From Candidatus Woesearchaeota archaeon (lineage in GTDB: Archaea; Nanobdellota; Nanobdellia; SCGC-AAA011-G17; JACPNG01): a DNA stretch of 17,729 bases. The DNA lies in contig JAGVXQ010000031.1 in the NCBI GenBank assembly GCA_018303705.1, forward strand, positions 1 through 17,729, given 5' to 3'. Made by a program: the position numbers and the translations under genes. Positions 7,337-15,692 of this stretch are shown here, piece after piece. The notes under the pieces are model-generated. The model was not told the DNA's origin. It saw nothing but the letters and a program-made list of their open reading frames with translations, and searched no databases. Numbering within the stretch: the first letter of the stretch is position 1; each line of letters opens with the position of its first letter.

Positions 7337-8343
7337 TAAACGAAATTCCAGCAGTCTCGAAATTGTGGTATTCTTATTTGACTAATTACAAAAACCCTCC
7401 AAAACCAAGGGTTGCGTGCATAGAAGTATCATATTTGTGCAATGCAAAGTGCATTTTTTGCAAGCGCTGGGAAATGGCACCAAAAAAGGCAAAAGAAGAG
7501 CTTTCAACCCTGGAATTGATGCGTTTGATAAAAGACCTAAAGTCCCTCGGCATTAAGCACATTAATTTTTCAGGCGGAGAGCCGTTATTGAGAAAAGATA
7601 TATTCAAGGTCGCCAAGTATGCAAAAAGCCTTGGTATAAACACCATGGTAAATACAAATGGGCTGCTTCTTGATGAAAGCAACATAAAAGATGCAGTATC
7701 CAGCTTCAACAGGATAACTGTTTCAATTGACACATTAAACGAAGAAAAATACCGCCAGATAAGGGGCGTTCATGGTGTGGGCAAGGCAGTTCATGCAGTA
7801 GACTTGATAGCAAAATACCATAAGCCAAGGGTTAAGCTCGTTTTAACAACTGAAAATTTAGATGAAGTTAGCTCTTACATGCATTATTTCAAGAGAAAAA
7901 ATGTTGAAATCTCTATGCAGCCAGTTCATTCAGAGAAAAAAAACCTTCTTGAGCTGAGAAACAAAAATCTAAAGAATTTTGATTACAAGAATTTTAAGAA
8001 GAAATGGGCATCGCTAATGAAAAGATACGGCTTGGACAATGATTACTATAGATATTTCCCTGAATTTTTATGTTATCCAAATCTCCTTATGAACAAGTTC
8101 ATATGCTTCGCCGGTTCATTCGACTTGTTTGTGGATCCTTATGGTAATGTTTTCCCATGTGAAAGTCGCAGAGATATTAAGCTTGGCAATATAAGAAAAA
8201 AATCATTGAAGGAGATATGGAACAAAGATACAGCGAGATTCAGAAGATGGGCTAGCAGCAATAAGAGAGATTGCATGTGTTGGTGGGCATGCACAGCCAA
8301 GCGCTATTTGAAATTAAGCAAGCCATTCAAGGTATTGGGATGA
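7333..8343 (+). CDS. Radical SAM/SPASM-like protein
   Basis: A 336-residue radical SAM enzyme. VSYLCNAKCIFC gives Cys36, Cys40 and Cys43; SGGEPLLRKD has GGEP at 81-84; TNG is at 108-110 and SIDT at 131-134. The C-terminal auxiliary-cluster domain has Cys258 and Cys276, 17 residues apart across FVDPYGNVFPC, then LGNIRKKSLKEIWN, then Cys314, Cys316 and Cys320 in CMCWWAC. This layout is shared with the genes at 9930 and 14066. It lies between a GT4 enzyme and an acetyltransferase and overlaps both by ATGA, so it very probably acts in the same pathway, perhaps oxidising, epimerising or deoxygenating a sugar. A peptide substrate cannot be excluded, but no precursor-like small gene is adjacent. Confidence 0.92.
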   Translation: MINEIPAVSKLWYSYLTNYKNPPKPRVACIEVSYLCNAKCIFCKRWEMAPKKAKEELSTLELMRLIKDLKSLGIKHINFSGGEPLLRKDIFKVAKYAKSLGINTMVNTNGLLLDESNIKDAVSSFNRITVSIDTLNEEKYRQIRGVHGVGKAVHAVDLIAKYHKPRVKLVLTTENLDEVSSYMHYFKRKNVEISMQPVHSEKKNLLELRNKNLKNFDYKNFKKKWASLMKRYGLDNDYYRYFPEFLCYPNLLMNKFICFAGSFDLFVDPYGNVFPCESRRDIKLGNIRKKSLKEIWNKDTARFRRWASSNKRDCMCWWACTAKRYLKLSKPFKVLG

Positions 8344-8903
8344 AAAAAACTTTCGTTATTGGGGATTATTCAATAGTAAATGAGCATGTTTCAATAGGTA
8401 ATAAATCAGGAATCTGGCATTTTTGCAACATATATGGTACTAAAGATAACCCTGTTATTATTGGGAGCCATACACAAGTAGGATCATATACAGAAATAAA
8501 ACCTGGTGTAAAAATAGGTGACTATTGCAGGCTGCAGTCATATGTATTTTTGCCTGAAGGAGTTACAGTAAGAAATTACGTGTTCATAGGACCAAGGGCA
8601 GTATTTACAAATGATAAGCATCCAGATGTAATAAAAACTATAAACCAAACATGGGAACTTAAAAGTATAGTGGTGATGGAGTATGCCTCCATCGGTGCTA
8701 ATGCAACTATAGGGCCAGGCGTAACAATAGGCAGTTGTTCAATAATAGGAAGCTGTGCCAACGTAACAAAAGATGTACCTGACTATGCTATAGCTATAGG
8801 AAACCCGGCCAGGGTGATAGGGCATATTAGTGATAAAAAGTTTAGAAAGCACTATAAAAGTCTTTTACTCCAAATACCTGGCTTAGAAGAGAAAATAAAA
8901 TGA
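8340..8903 (+). CDS. Left-handed beta-helix (hexapeptide-repeat) acyltransferase, WlbB/WbpD-like
   Basis: A 187-residue protein built of hexapeptide repeats, for example VIIGSHTQVGSYTEIKPGVKI and later ASIGANATIGPGVTIGS, the signature of acetyl-CoA-dependent acyltransferases that form trimers. The order GIWHF, then a loop, then VFIGPRAVFTNDKHP and finally AIAIGNPARVIG matches WlbB/WbpD enzymes, which N-acetylate the 3-amino group of a UDP-2-acetamido-3-amino sugar. The start is the ATG at 8340, which overlaps the previous stop as ATGA. An upstream in-frame ATG at 8271 lies inside the radical SAM gene and would add 23 residues unlike the family. The dehydrogenase at 1-935 could supply the oxidised precursor; the aminotransferase needed between the two steps is not in this window. 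The acetylated substrate is inferred. Confidence 0.88.
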   Translation: MKKTFVIGDYSIVNEHVSIGNKSGIWHFCNIYGTKDNPVIIGSHTQVGSYTEIKPGVKIGDYCRLQSYVFLPEGVTVRNYVFIGPRAVFTNDKHPDVIKTINQTWELKSIVVMEYASIGANATIGPGVTIGSCSIIGSCANVTKDVPDYAIAIGNPARVIGHISDKKFRKHYKSLLLQIPGLEEKIK

Positions 8904-9928
8904 AATTTTTGATTTTTTGTTCATTGCCAAGAAACTCAGGCTCTTATGTTATGGGGAAGTACATTTCAAAATCTCTTGCAAAGCACCATAAAGTTGATTA
9001 CATAAATAGTTTTTCCAGGCTCCCATTCAATCTTTATTATTTGGCATCAATTCCAATATACGTATTAAAAAGCTTGTTCAGGAAATCAGATTATGTAATT
9101 GTCCTAAAGCCGTTTCCAGCAGCATGCATTGCTGCATTGATTCAAAAACTATATGGTGCAAAAATAATTCTTGACATAGATGACATCGATTATGGCTATA
9201 CAAATTATCTTGCAAAGATAACAAAATACATCCAGTCATTGTTTGCAAAAAGGTTTGATTTCATTTTCGTTCACAACAAGGAATTGATGAAAAAAGTACA
9301 GCAGGATTTCAAAATAAGCAAGGAAAAGCTTTTTTTGCGCGAACAAGGCGTTGACCTTGCTGTATTCAGGCCAATAAAAACTACTAAAAAAAATGAAAAA
9401 AAATGCTTGATATTTACGGGCCACCTTAATGCCTCATCTTACCTTGATGAAATAATAAAAGCATTCAAGCTGGCTTCAGCAAAAAAGAACAACCTAAGGC
9501 TTGTCATAATAGGTGATGGATATAAAAAACCTGCTTACGAAAGAATGGCAAAAAAGCTAAACATCGATGCAAAATTTCTTGGTTACATCTCCGATCAGGA
9601 AATGATTGCAAGGCACATAGCTTATTCTTCTGCAGGCGTTGTATATTACCCAAATACCATCGGGAACAAATACCGATGTTCTATGAAGCTTCGCGAGTAC
9701 CTTTCCATGGGAAAGCCTGTTGCATGCAATGACTTTGGGGATTTGAAAAGATTTAAAAATTACACATATATGTCAGATACAGGAGATATTAAGGCCTTCT
9801 CAGAGCAGATATTAAAAGCCTTGTTTCATTCAGACAAAAGAGAGCTGCAAGGCATGTCCTATGTGAGAAAAAACCTTTCATGGGACTCTGTTGTGGAAGA
9901 TATGCTGAAAAAAATTAAAGCAGTTTAA
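8900..9928 (+). CDS. GT4-type glycosyltransferase (GT-B fold)
   Basis: A 342-residue glycosyltransferase, different in detail from the GT4 at 6179. The N-terminal Rossmann domain has KFLIFCSLPRNSGSYV, ILDIDDIDYG and FVHNKELMKKV. The linker GVDLAVFRP leads to the C-terminal domain with a FTGHLN strand, LVIIGDGYKKP, KFLGYISDQEM and YYPNTIGNKYRCSMKLREYLSMG, the region that holds the donor nucleotide; the R-C-S-M-K-L-x-E order is typical of GT4 enzymes (PxKLxEY). No membrane span is seen, though the hydrophobic N-terminal patch (about 45-60) could touch the membrane. Its ATG overlaps the acetyltransferase stop (ATGA), and one base separates its stop from the next gene. It probably adds one of the sugars of the same glycan. 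Confidence 0.9.
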   Translation: MKFLIFCSLPRNSGSYVMGKYISKSLAKHHKVDYINSFSRLPFNLYYLASIPIYVLKSLFRKSDYVIVLKPFPAACIAALIQKLYGAKIILDIDDIDYGYTNYLAKITKYIQSLFAKRFDFIFVHNKELMKKVQQDFKISKEKLFLREQGVDLAVFRPIKTTKKNEKKCLIFTGHLNASSYLDEIIKAFKLASAKKNNLRLVIIGDGYKKPAYERMAKKLNIDAKFLGYISDQEMIARHIAYSSAGVVYYPNTIGNKYRCSMKLREYLSMGKPVACNDFGDLKRFKNYTYMSDTGDIKAFSEQILKALFHSDKRELQGMSYVRKNLSWDSVVEDMLKKIKAV

Positions 9929-9929
9929 C

Positions 9930-10985
9930 ATGCACAAAAAAATATACTATTCATTCAGGAAAAACTCTTTGAAAAATCCAATTTACCTAATATTCTTTGT
10001 TACAAACAGCTGCAATGCAAGATGTAATCACTGCTTCTATTCCAATCAGTTGAACATAAACCAAAAAGACATTCTTACCCTGGAGCAAATAAACGATTTT
10101 TCAAAGCAGCTTGGAAAAATTGTATGGCTTGCAATATCTGGCGGAGAGCCGTTTCTGAGAAATGACCTCGAAAAAATCTATGAACTATTCTGTGACAACA
10201 ACAAAATTGAAGACTTAAACCTGCCAACAAATGGGGTTTTGACAGATGTAATCTACGAAAAGGCAAAATATATGCTAAACTCAAGAAAAATAAAGAATTT
10301 CAATATAGTCTTGTCCCTTGACGGAACCAAGGAGATCCATAATCAAATAAGAGGCATTGATTGCTTTGAAAACGTCTTCAAGACCTACGAAAAATTAATA
10401 GAACTGAAAAAGGATCATAGTAACTTGTTGATAAAAGTCAATACAACATTATCAAACAATAACATCCATGTAATTCCTGATTTGATAAAATATGTCCATG
10501 AAAAGATGCCGGGCATAGATTTTCATAATTTTGAGATAATGAGAGGCAATCCAAAAAATCCAAGTTATCTTCCGCCAACAACCGAACAGCTTGAAGAAAT
10601 AAAGCCCCTAATATTCAAAACATGGGAGCATTACGCTTTCTTCGGCAAAAAGGATTTAAAATCAAAAATAGCAATAAATGCAAAGAAATTCCTTTTCAAC
10701 TCTTACATAAAAACCCTTAAGGAAAAGAGGCAGCTTTTTCCTTGCTATGCTGGAAAAGTCCATGCTGTTCTTGACTACAACGGCGATATTTTCTTGTGCG
10801 AATTGGGCCCGAAAATAGGGAACATCAAGGAGCAAAGCTTTAAAGAAGTATGGAACTCAGAAAACGCAAATATTGAAAGGAAAAAAATAATGAACAAGGA
10901 ATGCTACTGCACCCATTCTTGCTTCCAAAACACAAATGTGAGCTTTAACCAAAAGTTGTGGCCAAAATTATTTTTCGGTGATTAA
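9930..10985 (+). CDS. Radical SAM/SPASM-like protein
   Basis: A 351-residue radical SAM enzyme with TNSCNARCNHC at Cys28, Cys32 and Cys35, SGGEPFLRND with GGEP at 71-74, and a SLDGTKEIHNQIRG segment. The C-terminal domain repeats the layout of the genes at 7333 and 14066: Cys272 and Cys290 are 17 residues apart across LDYNGDIFLC, GNIKEQSFKEVWN follows, then CYCTHSC with Cys325, Cys327 and Cys331. The N-terminus lacks the extended helix found in the minus-strand paralogues. One base separates it from the upstream GT4 and two from the downstream B12-type radical SAM, so the two radical SAM genes are probably co-translated and may act one after the other on the same intermediate. The reaction is unknown. 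Confidence 0.92.
   Translation: MHKKIYYSFRKNSLKNPIYLIFFVTNSCNARCNHCFYSNQLNINQKDILTLEQINDFSKQLGKIVWLAISGGEPFLRNDLEKIYELFCDNNKIEDLNLPTNGVLTDVIYEKAKYMLNSRKIKNFNIVLSLDGTKEIHNQIRGIDCFENVFKTYEKLIELKKDHSNLLIKVNTTLSNNNIHVIPDLIKYVHEKMPGIDFHNFEIMRGNPKNPSYLPPTTEQLEEIKPLIFKTWEHYAFFGKKDLKSKIAINAKKFLFNSYIKTLKEKRQLFPCYAGKVHAVLDYNGDIFLCELGPKIGNIKEQSFKEVWNSENANIERKKIMNKECYCTHSCFQNTNVSFNQKLWPKLFFGD
10977..10982 (+). promoter_or_regulatory. Ribosome-binding site GGTGAT before the gene at 10988
   Basis: GGTGAT, the last two codons of the upstream radical SAM gene, lies 5 nt before the ATG at 10988 and is complementary to the archaeal 16S 3' end. Embedding the site in the end of the upstream gene fits coupled translation. 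Confidence 0.6.
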
Positions 10986-10987
10986 AA

Positions 10988-12424
10988 ATGAAATTCGTAA
11001 TAGCAAATCCGCCTTGGCCGGGAGAAGGCTATGGAACAAGGAGCAATATTAGGTGGCCCCACAGAAGGGGGGACAAGGTGCTAACATTCCCGATTTACTT
11101 AGCTTATGCTACAGCCATATTAAAGTCAAAAAAGCTGGATGCAATAGGCATAGATGCAATTGAAAAAGAATGGGATACAACAAGGTTCGTGGAAGAAATA
11201 AAAAAAATAAATCCGAAAATAGTCTTTCTTGAGATAAGCACCCCTTCAATTTATCACGACCTTGAAACAGCTGAATTGATAAAAAAAGAAACAAACTTAT
11301 TGGTTGCTTTAATGGGTCCGCATGCAACATACTTTCACAAAGAACTGGTTGAAAACAACAGCTTCATTGATTTTTGCATTAGAAATGAGTTCGAATACAC
11401 CATTCGGGATCTATGTCTTGCCATAAAAAACAATTCTCCATTAGGCAATATTCTTGGCATAACCTACAGGAAAGAAAATAAAGTAATAATAAACAAAAGC
11501 AGGCCGCTCATAGAAAACCTGGACGAGATTCCTTTTCCGGATAGGGACGATTTTAAGCTGGAAAACTACCAGCAGTCGTTTTACGGCGGCAAAAAAACAG
11601 CATTGGTAATATCTTCAAGGGGTTGCCCTTATCAGTGCACATTTTGCCTATGGCCTGATACATTGTATGGCCACAAGCATAGGGAAAGGTCTGCAAAAAA
11701 CATGGTCAATGAGATAGAATTGCTAGTGAATAATTATGGTGTTGATGAGATATACTTTGATGATGATTCATTTACCATAAACAAAAAACACATCACAGAC
11801 TTCTGCAATGAAATTAATTCAAGGAACATCAAAATACCATGGCTTTGCATGGGCCGCGTAAATAATGTGGACGGAGAAACGCTTAACTTGATGAAAGAAT
11901 CTGGATGCAAAGAGATATTCTATGGCTTCGAGTCTGGCTCTCAAGAGATATTGGACCATTCTTGCAAAAATATAACACTTGAGCAGATAAAAAATGCAGT
12001 CAAGTTAACTCAGAAAGCAGGAATATGTGCTGGCGGAAGCTTTGTTTTCGGCCTCCCAAAGGAAAGCATGAAAACAGTAAGGGAAACCATAAGGTTCGCC
12101 AAGAAGTTGGGTGCAAATTACGTCCAATTTACTTTGGCAGCTCCTTTCCCAGGAACAAAACTTTATGAAGAGGCAAAAAGCAAGAACCTTTTGAAGCTAA
12201 ACTCATGGGAAGATTTGGATGGTACTAAGGGTCCGATAATCGAAAGCGAGTTTCTAAACAAGAATCAGATGTCAGGCATAATAAGAAAGGCATACCTAAG
12301 TTATTATACTTCGCCAAGGATAATAATTCAAAACTTGAAAACAATAAGCGACTGGAATAGCTTCAGGAAAGTTATGAGGGGTGCTTTTTCAGTTTTAAGC
12401 AGGATTTTTTACTACAAAAAATGA
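10988..12424 (+). CDS. B12-binding-domain radical SAM protein, HpnJ-like cluster motif
   Basis: A 478-residue cobalamin-type radical SAM protein, last gene of the plus operon. The N-terminal domain opens with IANPPWPGEGYG and has MGPHATY at 109-115, where paralogues have VGG-H: the second glycine is replaced by proline. No DxHxxG is present. The linker is NLDEIPFPDRDDF. The cluster motif RGCPYQCTFCLWPDT gives Cys213, Cys217 and Cys220; C-L-W-P followed by GHKHRERS and later FDDDSFT resembles HpnJ-type radical SAM proteins of hopanoid biosynthesis and related archaeal enzymes, which I recall but could not check. This leaves a lipid or polyprenol substrate as possible as a glycan. It starts 2 bases after the upstream radical SAM and ends 7 bases from the convergent GT39-like gene. 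Confidence 0.9.
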   Translation: MKFVIANPPWPGEGYGTRSNIRWPHRRGDKVLTFPIYLAYATAILKSKKLDAIGIDAIEKEWDTTRFVEEIKKINPKIVFLEISTPSIYHDLETAELIKKETNLLVALMGPHATYFHKELVENNSFIDFCIRNEFEYTIRDLCLAIKNNSPLGNILGITYRKENKVIINKSRPLIENLDEIPFPDRDDFKLENYQQSFYGGKKTALVISSRGCPYQCTFCLWPDTLYGHKHRERSAKNMVNEIELLVNNYGVDEIYFDDDSFTINKKHITDFCNEINSRNIKIPWLCMGRVNNVDGETLNLMKESGCKEIFYGFESGSQEILDHSCKNITLEQIKNAVKLTQKAGICAGGSFVFGLPKESMKTVRETIRFAKKLGANYVQFTLAAPFPGTKLYEEAKSKNLLKLNSWEDLDGTKGPIIESEFLNKNQMSGIIRKAYLSYYTSPRIIIQNLKTISDWNSFRKVMRGAFSVLSRIFYYKK

Positions 12425-12431
12425 GCAGGAA

Positions 12432-14063
12432 TTAAGTTTTTCTAGCCAATATTTTGATACCATCAAATTCTTTTTCAACAGCATAATTGCTTTCAATGTA
12501 ATACTTCAAAACAGGATTAATTGAGTAATAGGTAACATCTACATACTCATCGATTACAACATATTTTACTTCGTTTCTGTCCATGTATTCGATTATTGTT
12601 TTGAAGCTCGGTACCCCCACCTTATCAGCATCCCCTGCACCTTCAAAATGGTAATATAGCGGGTGTGTTATGTTCAGCACCAGTTTTCTGTCAGCAATTA
12701 TCGGGACGAACGTCATCGGGGTAAATATTTCATCTTCTTTATGGCTGTTTTCTTTAATGTACAAGGCAGCCTTTTCAGCAATATCAGGATCCCATTTATT
12801 GTTTAATCCATGGTATTCCACATAGAAAAATGCAGATAATGATATGCCAAACAGCAATATCACCAAGAATGTTTTGTTAACAGTTTCCTTCTCTTCATAT
12901 AAGCGCCTTAAAAAAGGAGTTATTAGTATCACAGCCGCAGGAAGCATCTCAGCGATATAAACCACATGAAACCTTGAATAAGCAGAGTAAAATGCAATAA
13001 TGGAAAACACCCACAAAACAATAAATCTGTCAAGGCCAATAAAATAATTTCTGTTTAAAAAGCGGTATGATATTGCAAACAGTGCAGTTAAATAAACCAT
13101 GGACAATATAAAAAAAGCCAGTGGTGGTACAGGATATTGCGCCATTCTATCTGGAAATTTAAAAAGAGCATATTCGAATGCAAAAGAACTGAAAAAAAGC
13201 GCAGCAAATAATAGGCTAAACACTAAATATCTGGTGCGGTTTCTTAATTTGTATAGCAATACAATCAATAATGGCAGAATGACATAAGACGCTTCTCTCA
13301 AAAGCCAGTAAGGCAGCAAGATTCTCTGGCCAAAAAACTGCTTCCATGAAAAAGCCTGTGTTACTGGGGAGAATTCAATGCCGAGCATTTTTAAAAAACT
13401 GGCATCAATGGCATAAGAGTAAAAAATAAGCAATGCTAAGGGCATCAAAACTCCAATAAGCCCATAAAAAAAAGACACCAGCAGGAATCTTAGCCTGGAC
13501 CTGTACATGTAAGCTAAAAGTGCAAGCTCGGCAAGGACAAAAAGAAAAATAGATCTTCTTGTCAGCAAAGCCATGAACAAGAAAAGGGCATGCAGCACCA
13601 TGTCAGAAAATGCCTCCATTTTTGTAAATCTGATTATGTAATAAGCAGAAACTGTCATTAGCATTATCTCAAGAACACTCTCCCTTACAAGAACATTCCA
13701 AAATATTGAGAATGGAATGAATGCATAAATGCATGCAGCAATCAAGCCTGTTTTTTTACCATATATCAAAGACCCTATCTTGTACACAAATATTATCGTA
13801 ACTAGGGAAAACAATGCTGACAGGATTCTTCCAAGGAACAAGGAAAATCCAAAAATCTCTCCGAAGAAAGACAGTATCGAGGTGTAAAAAACCTCTTTCA
13901 TATAGAAGTCTTCAAATGGTTTCTGCTCTTCAGACAAGAGCTTGGCATCATAAAGGTAATTGCCTTCATCAACATCAATCCATTCAGAATTTGCTGCAAT
14001 AATCCTTAGTAAAAAGCCAAGGGCCAAAATTGCAATTAATGTCCACGATTCTTTTCTTCCCAT
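12432..14063 (-). CDS. GT39/PMT-like (ArnT-type) polytopic membrane glycosyltransferase
   Basis: A 543-residue GT-C enzyme. The first membrane helix (about 8-24) is followed by an outward loop EWIDVDEGNYLYDAKLL in which Asp32-Glu33 form the acidic pair that is catalytic in GT39/ArnT enzymes. About eleven hydrophobic helices follow to about residue 415, and then a soluble domain of about 125 residues (WDPDIAEKAALYIKEN and onward). Such enzymes take a sugar from a polyprenyl-phosphate donor, of the kind GT2 enzymes make, and transfer it to a protein, lipid or glycan on the outer face. This makes it the likely user of the polyprenol-linked sugar made in this locus. It is the last gene of the right-hand minus operon, 2 bases after the radical SAM gene. 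Acceptor unknown. Confidence 0.88.
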   Translation of the reverse strand: MGRKESWTLIAILALGFLLRIIAANSEWIDVDEGNYLYDAKLLSEEQKPFEDFYMKEVFYTSILSFFGEIFGFSLFLGRILSALFSLVTIIFVYKIGSLIYGKKTGLIAACIYAFIPFSIFWNVLVRESVLEIMLMTVSAYYIIRFTKMEAFSDMVLHALFLFMALLTRRSIFLFVLAELALLAYMYRSRLRFLLVSFFYGLIGVLMPLALLIFYSYAIDASFLKMLGIEFSPVTQAFSWKQFFGQRILLPYWLLREASYVILPLLIVLLYKLRNRTRYLVFSLLFAALFFSSFAFEYALFKFPDRMAQYPVPPLAFFILSMVYLTALFAISYRFLNRNYFIGLDRFIVLWVFSIIAFYSAYSRFHVVYIAEMLPAAVILITPFLRRLYEEKETVNKTFLVILLFGISLSAFFYVEYHGLNNKWDPDIAEKAALYIKENSHKEDEIFTPMTFVPIIADRKLVLNITHPLYYHFEGAGDADKVGVPSFKTIIEYMDRNEVKYVVIDEYVDVTYYSINPVLKYYIESNYAVEKEFDGIKILARKT

Positions 14064-14065
14064 GT

Positions 14066-15121
14066 TCAGTAAAATGGAAACTTGTCAACCATCAATGAAG
14101 GTATTGTATCACAAGGCGTTAAGCAATGGCATCCCCCATTTAATATCTCCTTCCTTCTTTTAACGCTCCTTTCATCCATCCATATTTCATCAAAATTCCT
14201 TTCGTTCAAATTTCCAAAAACATCATTTAGCAATAGGCATGATGTAACATCCCCATTAGGTATTACATAGCAAGACCCAGACAATGCATAGCATGTTATG
14301 TAATTTCTCGGCTCTTTCATGTATTTGTTCATTATCCTGTAAAAATGCTTGTATACCATTTTTTCCATGAATCCTTCTCCAATCTTACCTTCTTTCAGGA
14401 ATCTTTTGTTGTAAGCAATAAGCTCGTCTACCTCTTGCTGGTTCAAGAACAAGTCTCCAACACTCTCTTCATTTGAAAATTTTCTTATTCTCATTATTGG
14501 CTTAAATAGAAAACCAACATTTTTCTTCATTGCAAGATTGTAAATATCATTAACTTCCCTGAAATTGATCTTATTTACTGTAAACCCTATGTTTATTCCA
14601 AGCCTGTTCCCATATTTTTCTTTTAGCTCATTAAGCTTGTCTATGGTCTTTACAACGTTTGCAAAAGACCCCTTTATGCCCCTTATATGGTCATGGGTGT
14701 TCTCAGTCCCATCCAATGAAATTTTAACCCCCAAACTCATATCTTTATGCTCTTCCAGGAATTCCTCCATCTTTTCTGCTATAATATTTGTCAAAAAGCC
14801 ATTTGTCACAAACCTTACTTGGATAGGCTTTGAATGCTTTGCAACAGCACTTACAAACTTGTCTAAATCTTTGACTAAAAATGGCTCACCTCCAGCAAAA
14901 TTAAAAAGTTTCACTCTCTGCATCGTCTTGCTTTCTTTCATCTGCTTCTCAAAAACATCGGCCTTAATTTCATTTTTTGTTTGCCTTGCCCAGATGTTGC
15001 ACATCTTGCATCTCAAATTGCATTTGTCAGTCATGTTTATTGTTATAGAAAACATTCTTGGGTATCCTAGCTTGAGCATAATTATGTCTTGCAGCAGCCT
15101 TAATTTGTTTATCAGCGCCAT
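14066..15121 (-). CDS. Radical SAM/SPASM-like protein
   Basis: A 351-residue radical SAM enzyme with a basic, partly hydrophobic N-terminal helix (about 1-20), then MTDKCNLRCKMC giving Cys34, Cys38 and Cys41 and FAGGEPFLVKD with GGEP at 77-80. VTNG is at 105-108, and a SLDGTENTHDHIRG segment follows. The C-terminal cluster domain has Cys277, Cys284 and Cys295, GNLNERNFDEIW, and then CHCLTPC with Cys331, Cys333 and Cys337. It is closest in layout to the genes at 7333 and 9930, and its N-terminus (helix, then DKCN-x2-C-x2-CN-x-W) resembles the gene at 4260. Its ATG is one base after the methyltransferase stop, with GGGGAG just upstream as ribosome-binding site. Substrate unknown; a glycan intermediate is the simplest guess. 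Confidence 0.92.
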   Translation of the reverse strand: MALINKLRLLQDIIMLKLGYPRMFSITINMTDKCNLRCKMCNIWARQTKNEIKADVFEKQMKESKTMQRVKLFNFAGGEPFLVKDLDKFVSAVAKHSKPIQVRFVTNGFLTNIIAEKMEEFLEEHKDMSLGVKISLDGTENTHDHIRGIKGSFANVVKTIDKLNELKEKYGNRLGINIGFTVNKINFREVNDIYNLAMKKNVGFLFKPIMRIRKFSNEESVGDLFLNQQEVDELIAYNKRFLKEGKIGEGFMEKMVYKHFYRIMNKYMKEPRNYITCYALSGSCYVIPNGDVTSCLLLNDVFGNLNERNFDEIWMDERSVKRRKEILNGGCHCLTPCDTIPSLMVDKFPFY

Positions 15122-15122
15122 T

Positions 15123-15674
15123 TTACTCCCCTAATACTGCTATTTGCTTTGTCCATAATTCTTCCCTCGAATAGCTTTTTACCTTTAACCCTGCTTCAGT
15201 CGCAAGCTTATAAATGTCATCCCTTCCCAACAAACTTTTGTGTTCATGGCTTGCTTCTTTGCTTGTCAATCCTATCATACTCGTATATTTGTGTATTTTA
15301 TACCTAAATGGTATCGAGGTTGATATGATTATTGTTCCATTCTCATTAAGGTGTTTTTTTAGCTTTAATACAACTTGTTTTGGGTCTTGGAAATGCTCTA
15401 TTATTTCGCATAACACAATTGCATCGTACTTCCCAATATCATTCAAGTCATCAGCTTCAACATCATGGTAAAATATCCTTCCTTTGTCAGGAACGTCTAT
15501 TTCTTTGTCCCTTTCTAACCCAAAATACTCAGCATTCCCAAGATATTTCTTTAATGAGCATCTCCCGCATCCAACATCCAGTACCTTTTTGCCATTTACG
15601 TATTTTGCAATGTTTCTAAGCCTTATCCTTTCAAGCATAGGCGATATTAACCCTGTTATTTGTCCTTTACTCAT
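15123..15674 (-). CDS. Class I SAM-dependent methyltransferase
   Basis: A 183-residue methyltransferase of the small class I type. VLDVGCGRCS at 31-40 is the SAM-binding motif I, GLERDKE (52-58) ends at the acidic motif II position, DVEADDL (71-77) follows, and LCEIIEHFQDP (88-98) is the motif IV/post-motif region seen in UbiE/Coq5-like and sugar O-methyltransferases. A GTIIISTSIP strand completes the core. The C-terminal region is short, so substrate specificity is not visible. It lies between the broken radical SAM gene and an intact one, in the same operon, with AGGAAA before its ATG. Likely methylates a sugar hydroxyl or carboxyl of the glycan; this is inference. Confidence 0.88.
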   Translation of the reverse strand: MSKGQITGLISPMLERIRLRNIAKYVNGKKVLDVGCGRCSLKKYLGNAEYFGLERDKEIDVPDKGRIFYHDVEADDLNDIGKYDAIVLCEIIEHFQDPKQVVLKLKKHLNENGTIIISTSIPFRYKIHKYTSMIGLTSKEASHEHKSLLGRDDIYKLATEAGLKVKSYSREELWTKQIAVLGE

Positions 15675-15692
15675 TTTCCTAGAATCCCCTCT

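Noticed and set aside
8271..8339. Acetyltransferase starting at ATG 8271
   Set aside because: These 23 codons overlap the cysteine-rich end of the radical SAM gene and do not resemble the family; ATG 8340 gives the ATGA overlap used throughout the operon.
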